A stretch of 64,000 bases of DNA from Fodinicola feengrottensis (lineage in GTDB: Bacteria; Actinomycetota; Actinomycetes; Mycobacteriales; HKI-0501). Shown one piece after another: positions 46,151-55,462 of the stretch. Each line of letters starts with the position of its first letter. Within the stretch, counting starts at the first letter, position 1. Position numbers and translations under genes: made by a program. The notes beneath the pieces are model-generated. The model had not been told where the DNA came from and did not search any database. It was given only the letters and a program-made list of their open reading frames with translations. The stretch lies in the NCBI RefSeq assembly GCF_010993775.1, contig NZ_WOTO01000028.1:1-64000 (forward strand), given 5' to 3'.

Positions 46151-47220
46151 GTCGACGGCACCCCGACCTTCATTCCGGCTTTCACGCCGGCCCCGCTGAT
46201 TTCCACCGTGTCCTGCGAAAACAGCCCGGTCTTGACAGCAACGGTCTTCGTACTCGCGCCATCCACCACCTGGACGCCATAGCCGCCTTCGGACAGCGCC
46301 AAGAGCGCGATCACCGGGACCGTCAACACGTTGTCCTTATGGGCGGTCACAACATGGACCGTGACGGGCGCGCCATCGACTCCGGTGACTTTGTCGGCAT
46401 TCTGCAAGGAAACTGTCATTGTCAGGTTCGCCGACGACGACGAGTTCCCGTCCGAGGTGCTCGGCGGCGGCGCGCTGGTGACCGCGGCGATAGTGCCTCC
46501 GGTACTGCTGTGGTCCGGCAGTTCGACGGTGACTGAGGCACCGACCTGCGCATATTGCTGGTCAGAGGCGTCGATCGACGCGGTCACGACCCGGCCACCG
46601 GACGTGTACGAGAGGACCGGCTGGCCGGGCGCGATGGCGTCACCGAGCACGTGGTGCAGCTGCGAAACCTGGACCGGCCCGGCCGCTACCGCGAAATCGG
46701 CCGCGTCGATGCTCCCAGTGACCGGGACGCCGGCGTCCTTCTGCCAGTTCTTGATGGCCTGCGCGGTCTTGTCGGTGAACTTGTCGTCGACGGTGAACCC
46801 GCCATAGCCGAGATTGGACAGGTTGTTTTCGACCTCCGCCACATCCGCGCCGGTGTCGCCGGAATGCACCGGCCGATAAAGCGGAACCGTTCCGTAGAAC
46901 AGAAAAACCGGCTTCGCGTCGACCGAATAAAGCGCGCCACCGCGCACCACCTTGGCACCGGCCGCGGGCAGCGAGGTGAGCGTGCCGGCGGAGTGCGCGG
47001 CGAGGTCGTCGACGGGCGAGCCGTGCGCCAGCTTGCCCGTGGTGTCCAGCGTTTCGGTGACATCCCCGACTTTCACCGTCGCGGTCGCCGGCGGCAGGCC
47101 GGTGGACTGGGGTGGGCCGCTCTTGGCCGCGGTGAGTACGCCCGTGCCGGCGACCAGGGCGACGACGACCACCGCCCCCACCCCGCCGGCCAGCACGGCC
47201 GTATGGGATCGCACGTTCAT
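46147..47220 (-). CDS. HlyD/MacA-like periplasmic-type adaptor with peptidoglycan-binding domain
   Basis: An intact 357-residue protein. An N-terminal helix (TAVLAGGVGAVVVVALVAGTGVLTA) anchors it. ATATVKVGDVTETLDTTGKLAHGSPV is the membrane-fusion strand. VAEVENNLSNLGYGGFTVDDKFTDKTAQAIKNWQKDAGV is a PG_binding_1 domain inserted in the middle. VVTASIDASDQQYAQVGASVTVELPDHSSTGG and KVGVPST close the adaptor barrel. Its end overlaps the ATPase start. In Gram-positive actinomycetes this type of adaptor bridges the MacB pump to the cell wall. Confidence 0.92.
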
Positions 47221-47729
47221 CAGCGACCGCCGCTGTCGCTGCCGAAGATGGACTGACAGGCCTTCTGCGCCGCCTGGTATGTGCCTTTGTCCACGTTTGA
47301 CGGCTCCGGGATGGCACCCTGCGGGTTCGGGTCGGGCATGTTCTTCACCCCGTGGTCGCGCATGCACGCCACCCATTTGCGGGCTTTGGCCAGGTCGGCG
47401 GCGGTCGCTGGTTTGCCCACGTTGCCCTGCGGCGCGTACTGCTGACATGCCTGCAAGGCGGCCTGCATCTTGCCAGGGTCCTGGCCAGCGGGCAGTCGCG
47501 GCAACCCGCCGGAGTCGCCCTTGGGGTCATCGATCTTGATGCCGTGGCTGCGCAGGCACTGGGTGAACTTCACCGCCTGCGCGTGCGGATCCGCCGCGCT
47601 GGGCGACGCGGCCGGAGCCGACGAGCCGTTCGCCGACGCCACCTGCGGCACGCTCGTACCAGCGCCGCACGCGCTGGTCATCGCCACCGCGGCCAGCGAG
47701 GCGGCGAGCAACCAATGACGGTGTTTCAT
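47220..47729 (-). CDS. Small Cys-containing lipoprotein of the efflux operon
   Basis: 169 residues. MKHRHWLLAASLAAVAMTSAC has the lipobox. The mature part has two repeats of the same unit: KFTQCLRSHGIKIDDP ... ALQACQQYAP and KWVACMRDHGVKNMPDP ... AQKACQSIFG, each with paired Cys that could form disulfides. The family is regularly found beside these adaptors and two-component systems. TGATG overlap with the adaptor gene makes it first in the operon. Confidence 0.85.
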   Translation of the reverse strand: MKHRHWLLAASLAAVAMTSACGAGTSVPQVASANGSSAPAASPSAADPHAQAVKFTQCLRSHGIKIDDPKGDSGGLPRLPAGQDPGKMQAALQACQQYAPQGNVGKPATAADLAKARKWVACMRDHGVKNMPDPNPQGAIPEPSNVDKGTYQAAQKACQSIFGSDSGGR

Positions 47730-47784
47730 TTCGGCCTCCGAAGGTGCTGGGACTTTCTCCAGGCACAGTCAAGAGATCGGTAGT

Positions 47785-47826
47785 TAAGGACAGCGTAAGG
47801 AATTCTCCTTATCCCCCGCTTATACA
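47785..47826 (+). promoter_or_regulatory. Response-regulator boxes in the divergent promoter region
   Basis: TAAGGA occurs at 47785-47790 and again at 47796-47801, exactly 11 bp apart (one helical turn), as for OmpR/PhoB-type regulators. The second copy also pairs with TCCTTA (47806-47811) as an inverted repeat. A -10-like TATACA lies at 47821-47826. The region separates the efflux operon from the two-component genes, so the regulator at 47864 could act on both. Confidence 0.55.
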
Positions 47827-47863
47827 CACATCACCACAATGAGCGGGAACAGCGGGAGGGAAA

Positions 47864-48519
47864 ATGCGCGTACTGGTCGTCGAGGACGAACAGCTGCTGG
47901 CCGACGCGATCGCCGAGGGCCTGCGGCAGCAGGCGATCGCCGCCGACGTGGCGTACGACGGCGACGACGGCATGGACCGGTTGGCGGTCAACGAGTACGA
48001 CTGGTCGTGCTCGACCGGGACCTGCCCACGCTCTCCGGCGATGAAGTCTGCCGGCGGATTGTGCTGTCCGGGGGCCATTCTCGGGTGCTGATGCTGACCG
48101 CGTCGACCACAGTGGACGATCGAGTCGGCGGACTTTCGTTGGGCGCGGACGACTATCTGGGCAAGCCATTCGCCTTCGTCGAGCTGGTGGCCCGGATCCG
48201 GGCGCTGGCCCGGCGATCCCGGCCGTTGGCGCCACCGGTGCTGGAAAAGGCCGGGCTGTGGCTGGACCCGAACCGCCGCGAGGTGCTCCGGAACAACCGG
48301 CCGATTTACCTGTCCCTCAAGGAGTTCGCCGTGCTGGAAGAACTCATGCGAGCCGATGGCGCGGTGGTCTCGGCGGAATGTCTCTTGGAGCGGGTATGGG
48401 ACGAGAACATCGATCCGTTCACCAACGTCGTACGGGTGACGGTGATGACGTTGCGTCGCAAGCTCGGCCAGCCCCCACTCATCACCACGGTCCGTGGCGC
48501 CGGATACGAGCTGTCGTAA
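47864..48519 (+). CDS. OmpR/PhoB-family response regulator; one frameshift
   Basis: About 218 residues. The receiver begins MRVLVVEDEQLLADAI (acidic pair), with VVLDRDLPTLSGDEV carrying the phospho-acceptor Asp after a frame change near 48003, VLMLTAS (Thr) and DDYLGKPF (Lys). The C-terminal winged helix has LSLKEFAVLEELMRADGAVVSAECLLERVWDE and FTNVVRVTVMTLRRKLG. GGGAGG precedes the ATG. It lies 20 bp before the histidine kinase. Confidence 0.95.
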
Positions 48520-48539
48520 CGAAACAGCCGACCGTACGG

Positions 48540-49709
48540 GTGCGGTTGACGCTCTGGTACGGCGCGATGGTGATGGTCGCCGGCCTCTGTCTGGTCAGCA
48601 TCACGTACGTCCTGTTCGCGAACGCCTTGCACAACAACATCACCGCCACGACCGATCGTATTTATCCCCGCTCCACGGCGAAAATCGTTCAGGATCTCGG
48701 GGTGGCCGCCACCCCGCGCTTTTCCGACGCGCAGGCGGCCAAGCGGGAAGAGGCGGCTATTGAGTTGGCGGACGAGTTCAACCGCCGCCAACTGGCGGCC
48801 GAAACGGCCGCCAAACAGTCGTTGCTGACCGAGAGTGCGATCGCGCTCGGGCTGGTGGCGATGCTGGCGCTGGCCGGCGGATGGCTGCTGGCCGGGCGGG
48901 CACTGCGGCCGCTGCACCACATCACCGCGACGGCTCGTACGGTCGCGGACTCCACCTTGCACGAGCGGATCGGTTGGGGGCCGGACGACGAGCTGAAGGA
49001 GCTGGCCGACACCTTCGACGCGATGCTGGCCCGGCTGGACCGCGCTTTTTCGCACCAACGCAGGTTTGTCGCGGACGCATCGCATGAACTGCGAACGCCG
49101 CTCGCGGTCAACCGTACGCTGCTGGAGGTGGCGATGAACCGGCCGAACGCCTCCGCCGACCTGCGCGAACTCGGCGGCAAGCTACTGATCGCCACCACCC
49201 GGCATGAACAGTTGCTGGACGGGCTACTGACGTTGGCCCGCAGCGACCAGGGGCTGGCTACCCGTACACCGGTCGACCTCGCCGACATCGCTTGGCACGC
49301 AACGGAATCCGCCGCGGACACCGTACGCACCTCGCTGGGTCCGGCGGCGGTCAACGGGGACCGGTGTGCTGCTGGAGCGGGTAGCCCACAATCTCGTACA
49401 GAACGCGCTCACGTACAACCAACCAGACGGCTGGGTCGCGGTGGAAACCTTTCAGTACCAAGAAAGCGCGGTGCTGACCGTCAGCAATTCCGGTCCCGCG
49501 TACCAGCCGACCTGACCGAGGCCATCTTCGAGCCTTTTCGCCGGCTCGGCCCGCGGACGGCCAGCACCGGCCGCTTCGGACTTGGCCTCGCGATAGTCCG
49601 GTCCGTCGCGGTCGCACACGGCGGCACCGCGACCGCCTTCCCGCGCGAAGGCGGCGGCCTGACGGTCCGAGTGGTCCTTCCCACCTCATCCTCTCGCGAT
49701 CGACGGTAG
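48540..49709 (+). CDS. Sensor histidine kinase; two frameshifts
   Basis: About 390 residues. Helix 1 is LTLWYGAMVMVAGLCLVSITYVLF; a short sensor loop follows; helix 2 is ALGLVAMLALAGGWLLAGRAL; then a HAMP linker (LRPLHHITATARTVADSTL). The HisKA box is FVADASHELRTPLAVNR. The HATPase part is split: LLERVAHNLVQNALTYN (N box), after a change near 49360, and FEPFRRLGPRTASTGRFGLGLAIV (F and G2 boxes) after a change near 49500. I use GTG 48540. It probably phosphorylates the adjacent regulator and senses a signal at the membrane, possibly the substrate of the divergent pump. Confidence 0.92.
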   Translation: MRLTLWYGAMVMVAGLCLVSITYVLFANALHNNITATTDRIYPRSTAKIVQDLGVAATPRFSDAQAAKREEAAIELADEFNRRQLAAETAAKQSLLTESAIALGLVAMLALAGGWLLAGRALRPLHHITATARTVADSTLHERIGWGPDDELKELADTFDAMLARLDRAFSHQRRFVADASHELRTPLAVNRTLLEVAMNRPNASADLRELGGKLLIATTRHEQLLDGLLTLARSDQGLATRTPVDLADIAWHATESAADTVRTSLGPAAVNGDRCAAGAGSPQSRTERAHVQPTRRLGRGGNLSVPRKRGADRQQFRSRVPADLTEAIFEPFRRLGPRTASTGRFGLGLAIVRSVAVAHGGTATAFPREGGGLTVRVVLPTSSSRDRR

Positions 49710-49740
49710 ACTCCAGCGGATCCCCAAAGACGAAGTTCTT

Positions 49741-49802
49741 CGCGAACTCGACGTTTTCACTGCCGACACGCCGATAGACACTGCGAGAACGTCAAGTTCG
49801 CG
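49741..49802. repeat. Long imperfect inverted repeat A downstream of the kinase
   Basis: The arms CGCGAACTCGACGTT (49741-49755) and AACGTCAAGTTCGCG (49788-49802) match at 14 of 15 positions, with 32 bp between. It lies in the 367-bp gap 49710-50076, which contains no gene. A transcription terminator for the kinase gene or the edge of a small mobile unit are both possible. Confidence 0.6.
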
Positions 49803-49908
49803 GTGTTTGCGCCGGGGAGGGATCCGCTAACTACTCCGGTAGCATTCCCGGTGCGCCGAGCGCCATACGGCACGTCCGTCTCACTCACCGTCTGGCACCC
49901 CGCACTAA

Positions 49909-49980
49909 GTTGTTGATCATGGGAGTGTCCCGCACTTGACACGAAGTCGAGAAAGTGCGGGAATTTCCATGATCAACAAC
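49909..49980. repeat. Long imperfect inverted repeat B upstream of the DUF222-HNH gene
   Basis: Left arm GTTGTTGATCATGG...CCCGCACTT (49909-49937) faces right arm AAGTGCGGG...CCATGATCAACAAC (49953-49980). The outer 14 bp and inner 9 bp are perfect and the 5-6 bp between them differ. It ends about 100 bp before the HNH gene. It may mark the boundary of a REP13E12-like unit. Confidence 0.7.
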
Positions 49981-50076
49981 AACAATCATTCTTTGTCTTT
50001 TCCCACAAGGGCCATTCCTATCCACAGAAACAAAATTGGCGTCCCAACTGTCGGTGGCAGCCGGTAAAATCGGGTC

Positions 50077-51336
50077 ATGAGCAGAAAACGAAGGCGACCG
50101 GAATTCACCGACCCCAACAAACAACCGTGGCGGACCTTGCCACCCAGCTGGGTTCCTTTGCAGATGCTGGAGGAACTCGACCGGTACGGCCGAGCCGACG
50201 CGGACACGGCACTGGCCGCGGTCGAGACACTCGACAAAGTCATCTCCTACACGCAGGCGATGCAGATGCGGTTCATGGACCGCTTCACCAACGCCCGCCC
50301 CGCCGTAGGTGCACCGTTCTCCAAGTACGCGGCCGGTGAAATCGCCGCATCGCTCACGTGGAGCGTGTCCGCGGCTCAGAAGCGGTTGAATTTGGCGTAC
50401 CAACTGGTTCACGAACTCCCCGGCACCATGGCGGGAATGTCTCACGGTCACCTTGACCTGCGTAAAGCATTCACGTTCGCGGACCAGGTCAGCCACCTCT
50501 CACCCGAAGACGCACAGAAAGTCGAAGAAAAGGTCCTACCCGGCGCCGATTCCAAGACGCCTCGATCGATCAGGGACAGGGCCCGCCGGGAGGTCATCAA
50601 AATCGACCCAGCCGCTGCCGAAACCCGCCGCAAGAAACTCGTCTCCGAACGACGGGTGGAAAAGCAGCCCTGCGAAGACGGGATGGCTCTACTGGGCGCG
50701 TTCCTGCCCGCCGAATCAGCCGAAGCGATCTACCGCATCATCGACACCATCGCCCGCAGCCTCAAAACCAAAGACGAGTCCCGCACCATGGACGCGCTCC
50801 GCGCCGACGCTCTTACCGACCTTTGTCTGGGCGTGCCCAGCAACGTACGCACCAAAATCGAACTCCGCGTAGACGCCACCACGCTGATGGGTCTGGACGA
50901 CAATCCCGCGATCCTGAGTGGATACGGCCCGATGACCGCGCAACGCGCCCGCGAACTCGCCGGCGACGAAAACAGCGACTGGTACCGCATCCTCACCGAC
51001 CCAGTCAGTGGTGTGGTCATCGACCACGGCCGTACGCGCTACCGCCCCACCAAGGCACTACGGGACCTGGTGAACGCACGCGACCAACGATGCTGCGGAC
51101 CCGCCTGCAACCGGCCGGCGGCGACCTGCGAGTTCGACCACACCACCCCCTTCCGTGACCCGGAAGGGAAAACCGCGTACGACAGTGCCGGACCAGCATG
51201 CAAATTCCACAACGACATCAAAGAACACGGCTGGACCGTCACCCAACCAACACCAGGCCGATTCCTCTGGACCAGCCCCACCGGACGCACCTACGACGTC
51301 ACACCCAACGACGAATACCCACCACCACCGTTCTGA
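50077..51336 (+). CDS. DUF222 and HNH-endonuclease domain protein (13E12 family)
   Basis: An intact 419-residue protein. The helical DUF222 part spans about residues 20-290 (LEELDRYGRADADTALAAVETLDKVI, FSKYAAGEIAASLTWSVSAAQKRL, LPAESAEAIYRIIDTIARSLK). The C-terminal HNH-type domain has DQRCCGPACNRPAATCEFDHTTPFRDPEGKTAYDSAGPACKFHNDIKEHGW, with the Cys, DH and HN residues that bind zinc and metal. The family is the REP13E12 repeat protein of mycobacteria and is repeated in actinobacterial genomes. A truncated second copy lies at 13081-13391. Mobility or defence roles are unproven. Confidence 0.93.
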   Translation: MSRKRRRPEFTDPNKQPWRTLPPSWVPLQMLEELDRYGRADADTALAAVETLDKVISYTQAMQMRFMDRFTNARPAVGAPFSKYAAGEIAASLTWSVSAAQKRLNLAYQLVHELPGTMAGMSHGHLDLRKAFTFADQVSHLSPEDAQKVEEKVLPGADSKTPRSIRDRARREVIKIDPAAAETRRKKLVSERRVEKQPCEDGMALLGAFLPAESAEAIYRIIDTIARSLKTKDESRTMDALRADALTDLCLGVPSNVRTKIELRVDATTLMGLDDNPAILSGYGPMTAQRARELAGDENSDWYRILTDPVSGVVIDHGRTRYRPTKALRDLVNARDQRCCGPACNRPAATCEFDHTTPFRDPEGKTAYDSAGPACKFHNDIKEHGWTVTQPTPGRFLWTSPTGRTYDVTPNDEYPPPPF

Positions 51337-51414
51337 GGACCAGTGTTGCGAGCCTGTGCCGGACATTCCAGTTCATGTTGATCCATCTTCGAGTTGGTGG
51401 TCCATCGCTTTCCT

Positions 51415-53066
51415 TTACATGTCGAGAACAACGTCAGTACGCGGACGGGCGCAGCACAGCAGGACGGTGCCAGGCGTCGGATTTTCCAGCGGTGCTGGCG
51501 AATAGTTGACTTCTCCGGACAGCAACGGCGTCTCGCACGTACGACAGACTCCAGAACGGCACGCCCAACGCGCGGGGACATCGCACGATTCGGCGAATTC
51601 GAGAATGCTTCCTTCGGTGAAGGCCGCCGAAATACCACTGCGAGCGAAAGTGATCTCCGGTCCTCGCCCAAGCTTTCCGGCCGGTTGGTGGGGCTGTTTG
51701 GTGTTCTTGTCCCTGATTCCGGGAGTGATCGGCGCGAGTGTGCCGAAAGTTTCGCTGTAGACACGATCAAGTCCGGCCGCCCGCAGGCCTTCGGCCATGT
51801 CGGTCATAAACCCTGTCGGTCCGCACACGTACGCGACGGCATCGGCTGGAAGCTTCAGTTCGGCCAGCCGGGCCGCCGAAAGTCGGCTCTCGGCGCTGTA
51901 ATACGTACGGGCATGAACGTGCGGCAGCGAGGCGAGCAGGTCCTGCGTCTCGCCGGCGAAGGCTTGCTCCTGCGGCCGCCGGATGGTGTGCAGCCACCAG
52001 ATCTCGCGCTCGGACCGCTGGGCGGCGAGCCGGTGCAGCATCGCCAGCACCGGCGTGATGCCGACGCCGGCGGAGACCAGCACGACCGGCCGGTTGTCCT
52101 CCCCCAGCACGAAATCTCCGCGTGGCGCGGCGACCTCGAGGGTGTCCCCGGCTCGTACGGTCACATGGATGTAGCCGCTGACCTGGCCATGGGGCTCGTG
52201 TTTGACACTAATCCGGTATGCGTCCGTGGACGACACCGAATAGCTGCGGACCGCGCCATGCGGGCCGACTGGCACGCGTACGGACAAATACTGGCCTGGC
52301 CGCGCCGGCGGTAGCCGCTCGCCATCGGGATCGGCGAGGTGGATCGAGGAAATCGTGGCGCTTTCTCGTACGACCTGGGTCACCCGCAGTTTCCGGAACC
52401 CGGTCCACCCTGGACCCGGAGTCTCGTCAGGGTCCAGCAGTTGCCGCAGCGATTCCTGCCAGCCGTGGCTCAGCGCCGAGATGTCGACGGCCCGCGGAGC
52501 GTTTCGCGGTCCTTGTCCGGCAAATACAGCAGGGCGTCGACGGCGGCGACACTCACACTTCCCACCCCGGCATAAGTCCGGACGATATCGTCGCCGGCCC
52601 GTACGAGCCCCTCTTTGACCACCCGCATATAGAAACCGGGCCGGTGATGGGAAACCAGCAGCGCCGCCAGCCGCGGTTCGCCGATCCGCAGCCCGGCTCG
52701 ATAGCAGGTCACCCGCGGCTGGCTGACCTCGAATTCGGCGGCCCCGATCCGATAGCGATCGCCAATGCAGACCTCGTTGTCAGCGAGGCCCTGCACAGTG
52801 AGATTTTCGGCGAAGAAGCCAGGGACCAAATCATCCCGGTGGAAATAGTCGCGCCAGTAGTCATAAGACTCGGCTTGGTAGACGAGCACGGCCCGGTTGG
52901 GACCGCCGTGACCAACGGTGTCGCCCTGACCGTCGCCGTCAACTCCCAGCCGGTGCGCCATCGCGGCCCCGTCGACCGGATCTTTCCAGGCACCGGTGTA
53001 AACGGTGGAGCCGTTCCAGGAAATATCGCGGGGCATGCCGACATTCAAGGACAGCACGGTCGACAC
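51415..53066 (-). CDS. MOSC - FAD/NAD reductase - [2Fe-2S] ferredoxin fusion; one frameshift
   Basis: About 550 residues. Residues 1 to about 190 are a MOSC domain (VLSLNVGMPRDISWNGSTVYTG, GDTVGHGGPNRAVLVYQAESYDYWR, FFAENLTVQGL, VTCYRAGLRIGEPR with the conserved Cys). A bridge HGWQESLRQLLDPDETPGPGW leads to a ferredoxin-reductase unit (PGQYLSVRV, VRSYSVSST for FAD, VLVSAGVGITPVLAML for NAD, YVCGPTGFM). It ends in a plant-type ferredoxin, CRSGVCRTCETPLLSG ... LLCCARP. The frame changes near 52495 in a run of G's. The layout matches MOSC/FAD-binding oxidoreductase proteins; MOSC domains handle molybdenum-cofactor sulfur. It probably reduces N-hydroxylated or similar compounds, which is inference. 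Confidence 0.9.
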
Positions 53067-53160
53067 TATCCGACCTCCTCGATATCAAGACCACCGTCGA
53101 TGCCACGCGGTGTCAGCTTCCCATCGCAAAGCCTGGTCGTCCAGCAGCACGGTGACGTCG

Positions 53161-53882
53161 TCAGACAAGTGCTTCGCCGCCGTCGACGGCGAGCGTGACA
53201 CCGGTCAGGAAAGTGTTGGTGAGAGCGAAAATCGCGGCGCTGGCGATGTCTTCTTCGGTGCCGATCCGACGGGCCGGGTTGCGCATGCTCATGTCCTTGA
53301 AAAGCTCGGCTTTGGCGGTCTCGCCGAGGCCGTCCCAAGCGCCGGTGTCGATCACCCCAGGGGAGAGGGCGTTAACCCGGATAGGCGCGAGTTCCAATGA
53401 GAGCGAGCGGGTAAGCGTGTCCGCGGCACCGTTGGTGATGGCTACCGCCATCGTGCCGATCGCGATTTTGAAAGCCGCCACACCGGAAAACACAACAGGA
53501 ACGAACCGCCTTCGTTGATCCGCGGCCGCAAATACTTGGCCAGCATCAGCGGGCCGATCACCTTGGTGTCGAAAGACGCCTGGACCGACTCACGGCTCAG
53601 ATCCTCCAACCGGCCGCGGGCCCGGGCCGACGCGGTGGACACGACATGGTCGATGGTGCCGAGCCGCTCCCCCAGCGCGATGATCGCGTCGTCGTCGGTG
53701 ACGTCGACGGTTTCCGTCGTGATGCCCGACTCCTGGGCGTACGCGGCCTTCAGAGCCTCCTGGTTACGTCCGGCCACCACCACCTCGGCGCCGGCGTCAC
53801 GGGCCGCCAGCGCGATAGCGCGGGCGATGCCGCTGCCTCGGCCGATGACCAACACCCGGCTGCCCTGCAGCGACTTCGCCAC
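53161..53882 (-). CDS. Atypical short-chain dehydrogenase/reductase (no Tyr-Lys pair visible); one frameshift
   Basis: About 240 residues. The coenzyme site is LVIGRGSGIARAIALAA, a variant of GxxxGxG, then VVVAGRNQEAL and VDVTDDDAI. IRVNALSPGVIDTGAWDGL and SAAIFALTNTFLTGVTLAVDGGEALV are normal SDR C-terminal features. At the active site the usual YxxxK is replaced by a TNGAADTL segment. Such SDR-like proteins exist and may act differently. The frame changes near 53480. GTG 53880-53882 has AAGGAG 6 bp before it. Divergent from a CGNR regulator. Confidence 0.85.
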
Positions 53883-53933
53883 GGCTAACTCCTTAGTGCT
53901 CTTTGGCTGGTTAGGTGACCCGAGTAGACACCC

Positions 53934-53977
53934 CATCATTCTAACTTGTCAAGATAGTTATAACGGTTAGGATGATG
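53934..53977. promoter_or_regulatory. Inverted repeat in the SDR/CGNR divergent promoter
   Basis: CATCATTCTAAC (53934-53945) and GTTAGGATGATG (53966-53977) match at 11 of 12 positions with 20 bp between, ending 2 bp before the CGNR start codon. On the minus strand a TTGACA lies inside. The site is well placed for the CGNR protein or another regulator to control both genes. Confidence 0.5.
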
Positions 53978-53979
53978 GC

Positions 53980-54486
53980 ATGGCACACACTGGCGAAGAG
54001 CAGTTGCTGCTCGATCTCCTGAACAGCACTCCAGTGGCCGAGCACGGTCCCGTCGACCTGCTGGCGGCCGACGACCAAGCGGGGGACTGGGCTCGTACGC
54101 GCGGCGGCACCGGCTCAACGGCTGAGGCGAGCCACCTGCGCCGGGTCCGCGACCAGTTGCAGGCTGTCGTACGCGGAAAGGAGCCGGTGACCACGCTGGC
54201 GCCGGCACTGCGGGGTGTACGCATGCGGCCCGACCTCACCGATGCGGGCATCGACTGGCGACTCGATGTGCCAGCCGACCGCCGGCTCGCCACCGAGGCG
54301 TTGCTGGCCTGGGGTCGCGTACGGGAGCAGTTGCCGGGACGCCTGCGGGCCTGCGCCAACGGTGAATGCCAGTTGTTCCTGCTCGACCACAGCCGGCCGA
54401 ACACGGCCCGCTGGTGCTCGATGAAGGTCTGCGGGAACCGACTGAAGGCTCGCCGGCACTATCAGCGCAGCCAGCTGCCCAACTGA
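53980..54486 (+). CDS. CGNR zinc-finger (ABATE-domain) transcriptional regulator
   Basis: An intact 168-residue protein. The N-terminal helical stress-sensing (ABATE) part runs LLLDLLNSTPVAEHGPVDLL ... LRRVRDQLQAVVRG. The C-terminal zinc finger is LRACANGECQLFLLDHSRPNTARWCSMKVCGNRLKARRHYQR, with four Cys and the CGNR...ARRHY signature. Such proteins are DNA-binding regulators in actinobacteria. It probably controls the divergent SDR gene. Confidence 0.92.
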   Translation: MAHTGEEQLLLDLLNSTPVAEHGPVDLLAADDQAGDWARTRGGTGSTAEASHLRRVRDQLQAVVRGKEPVTTLAPALRGVRMRPDLTDAGIDWRLDVPADRRLATEALLAWGRVREQLPGRLRACANGECQLFLLDHSRPNTARWCSMKVCGNRLKARRHYQRSQLPN

Positions 54487-54553
54487 CGCGAAAAGTCTGC
54501 CCGTTTAGGTAGGGGATGCCGGGATCGCCGCCGCCAACAGTTACAGTGAGTTG

Positions 54554-55460
54554 ATGAGTAACACGGGGACGCGACCACGACGAGCCGTCGCGATGGCCGC
54601 GACCCTGTGCGCCCTGGCCGTCGCCACCACGGCCTGTGGATCGGCCGGCCCGCCCACTGTGCCGGTGAGCGACACCACCAGCCCATCCGCTTCTGCGAGT
54701 CCGTCGACCTCACCCAGCCCGGCTGGTACGCCCAATCAGCCGCTCTCGGTCCGGCCTCCAATCGCCGCCCGCCCGCTGCCCGCCAGCCGCCCGGTGATCG
54801 TGCTCGATCCGGGCCACACCCCGTCCGTCAAGGCGATCGATCCGGCCAGCGGCCTGGACGTCTCCGGCTACGAAAACGAGCCGGAGATGCAGGACGTGTT
54901 CGCGGTGGCGCTGCTGGTCAAGGCCAAGCTGGAGGCCGCTGGCTACCAGGTCATTATGACCAAGCCGCACCTGCGCGACCGACCGGGTCAACCAGGCGCA
55001 GCGGTCGGCGGTGGCCAACAACGCCCACGCGGCCCTCGCGCTGAGCATTCACGACCAGGCCGGGCCGAAGGGCGGGATTGCCTTCAACCAAGGAAACAAC
55101 ACCGTCTACTACCAGAAAGTCGGGACCTACCGGGCGACCCGAAGCGGCAAACGCGTCTATTTCACTGACCGTACGATCGCAGACATCAGCGCCCGGTACG
55201 GTCAGGTTTTCCAGCAACAGCGTGCCCGTGCCGAAGGCCACTCGGTCGCGGTCCGCGGCGACGTCGGCTACGACCTCGGCGACCGCGACCTCGCGCCCGG
55301 CAACATCTGGATCGTCCAGCTGCTGTCCAGGGTTCCGTGGATCTACAACGAAGCCGGCGGGAACAGCGCCGGTATTTCCGGCCTCAACGCCGCCGACAAG
55401 CAGCGCTACGCCAACGGATTGGTCGCTGCCGTCGAAATCTGCGTCCCCACCCACCGCTAG
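54554..55460 (+). CDS. N-acetylmuramoyl-L-alanine amidase (Amidase_3), exported lipoprotein-like; one frameshift
   Basis: About 302 residues. A signal (MAATLCALAVATTAC lipobox) and a Ser/Pro/Thr-rich spacer (about 30-60) precede the amidase: VIVLDPGHTP with the zinc His, YENEPEM with the Glu ligand, NAHAALALSIHDQAG with the second His, and VPWIYNEAGG with the catalytic Glu. The frame changes near 54985, after TKPHLRDR. It cleaves the amide between MurNAc and the stem peptide at the cell wall. ATG 54554 (TTG 54551 possible). Confidence 0.92.
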
Positions 55461-55462
55461 CC

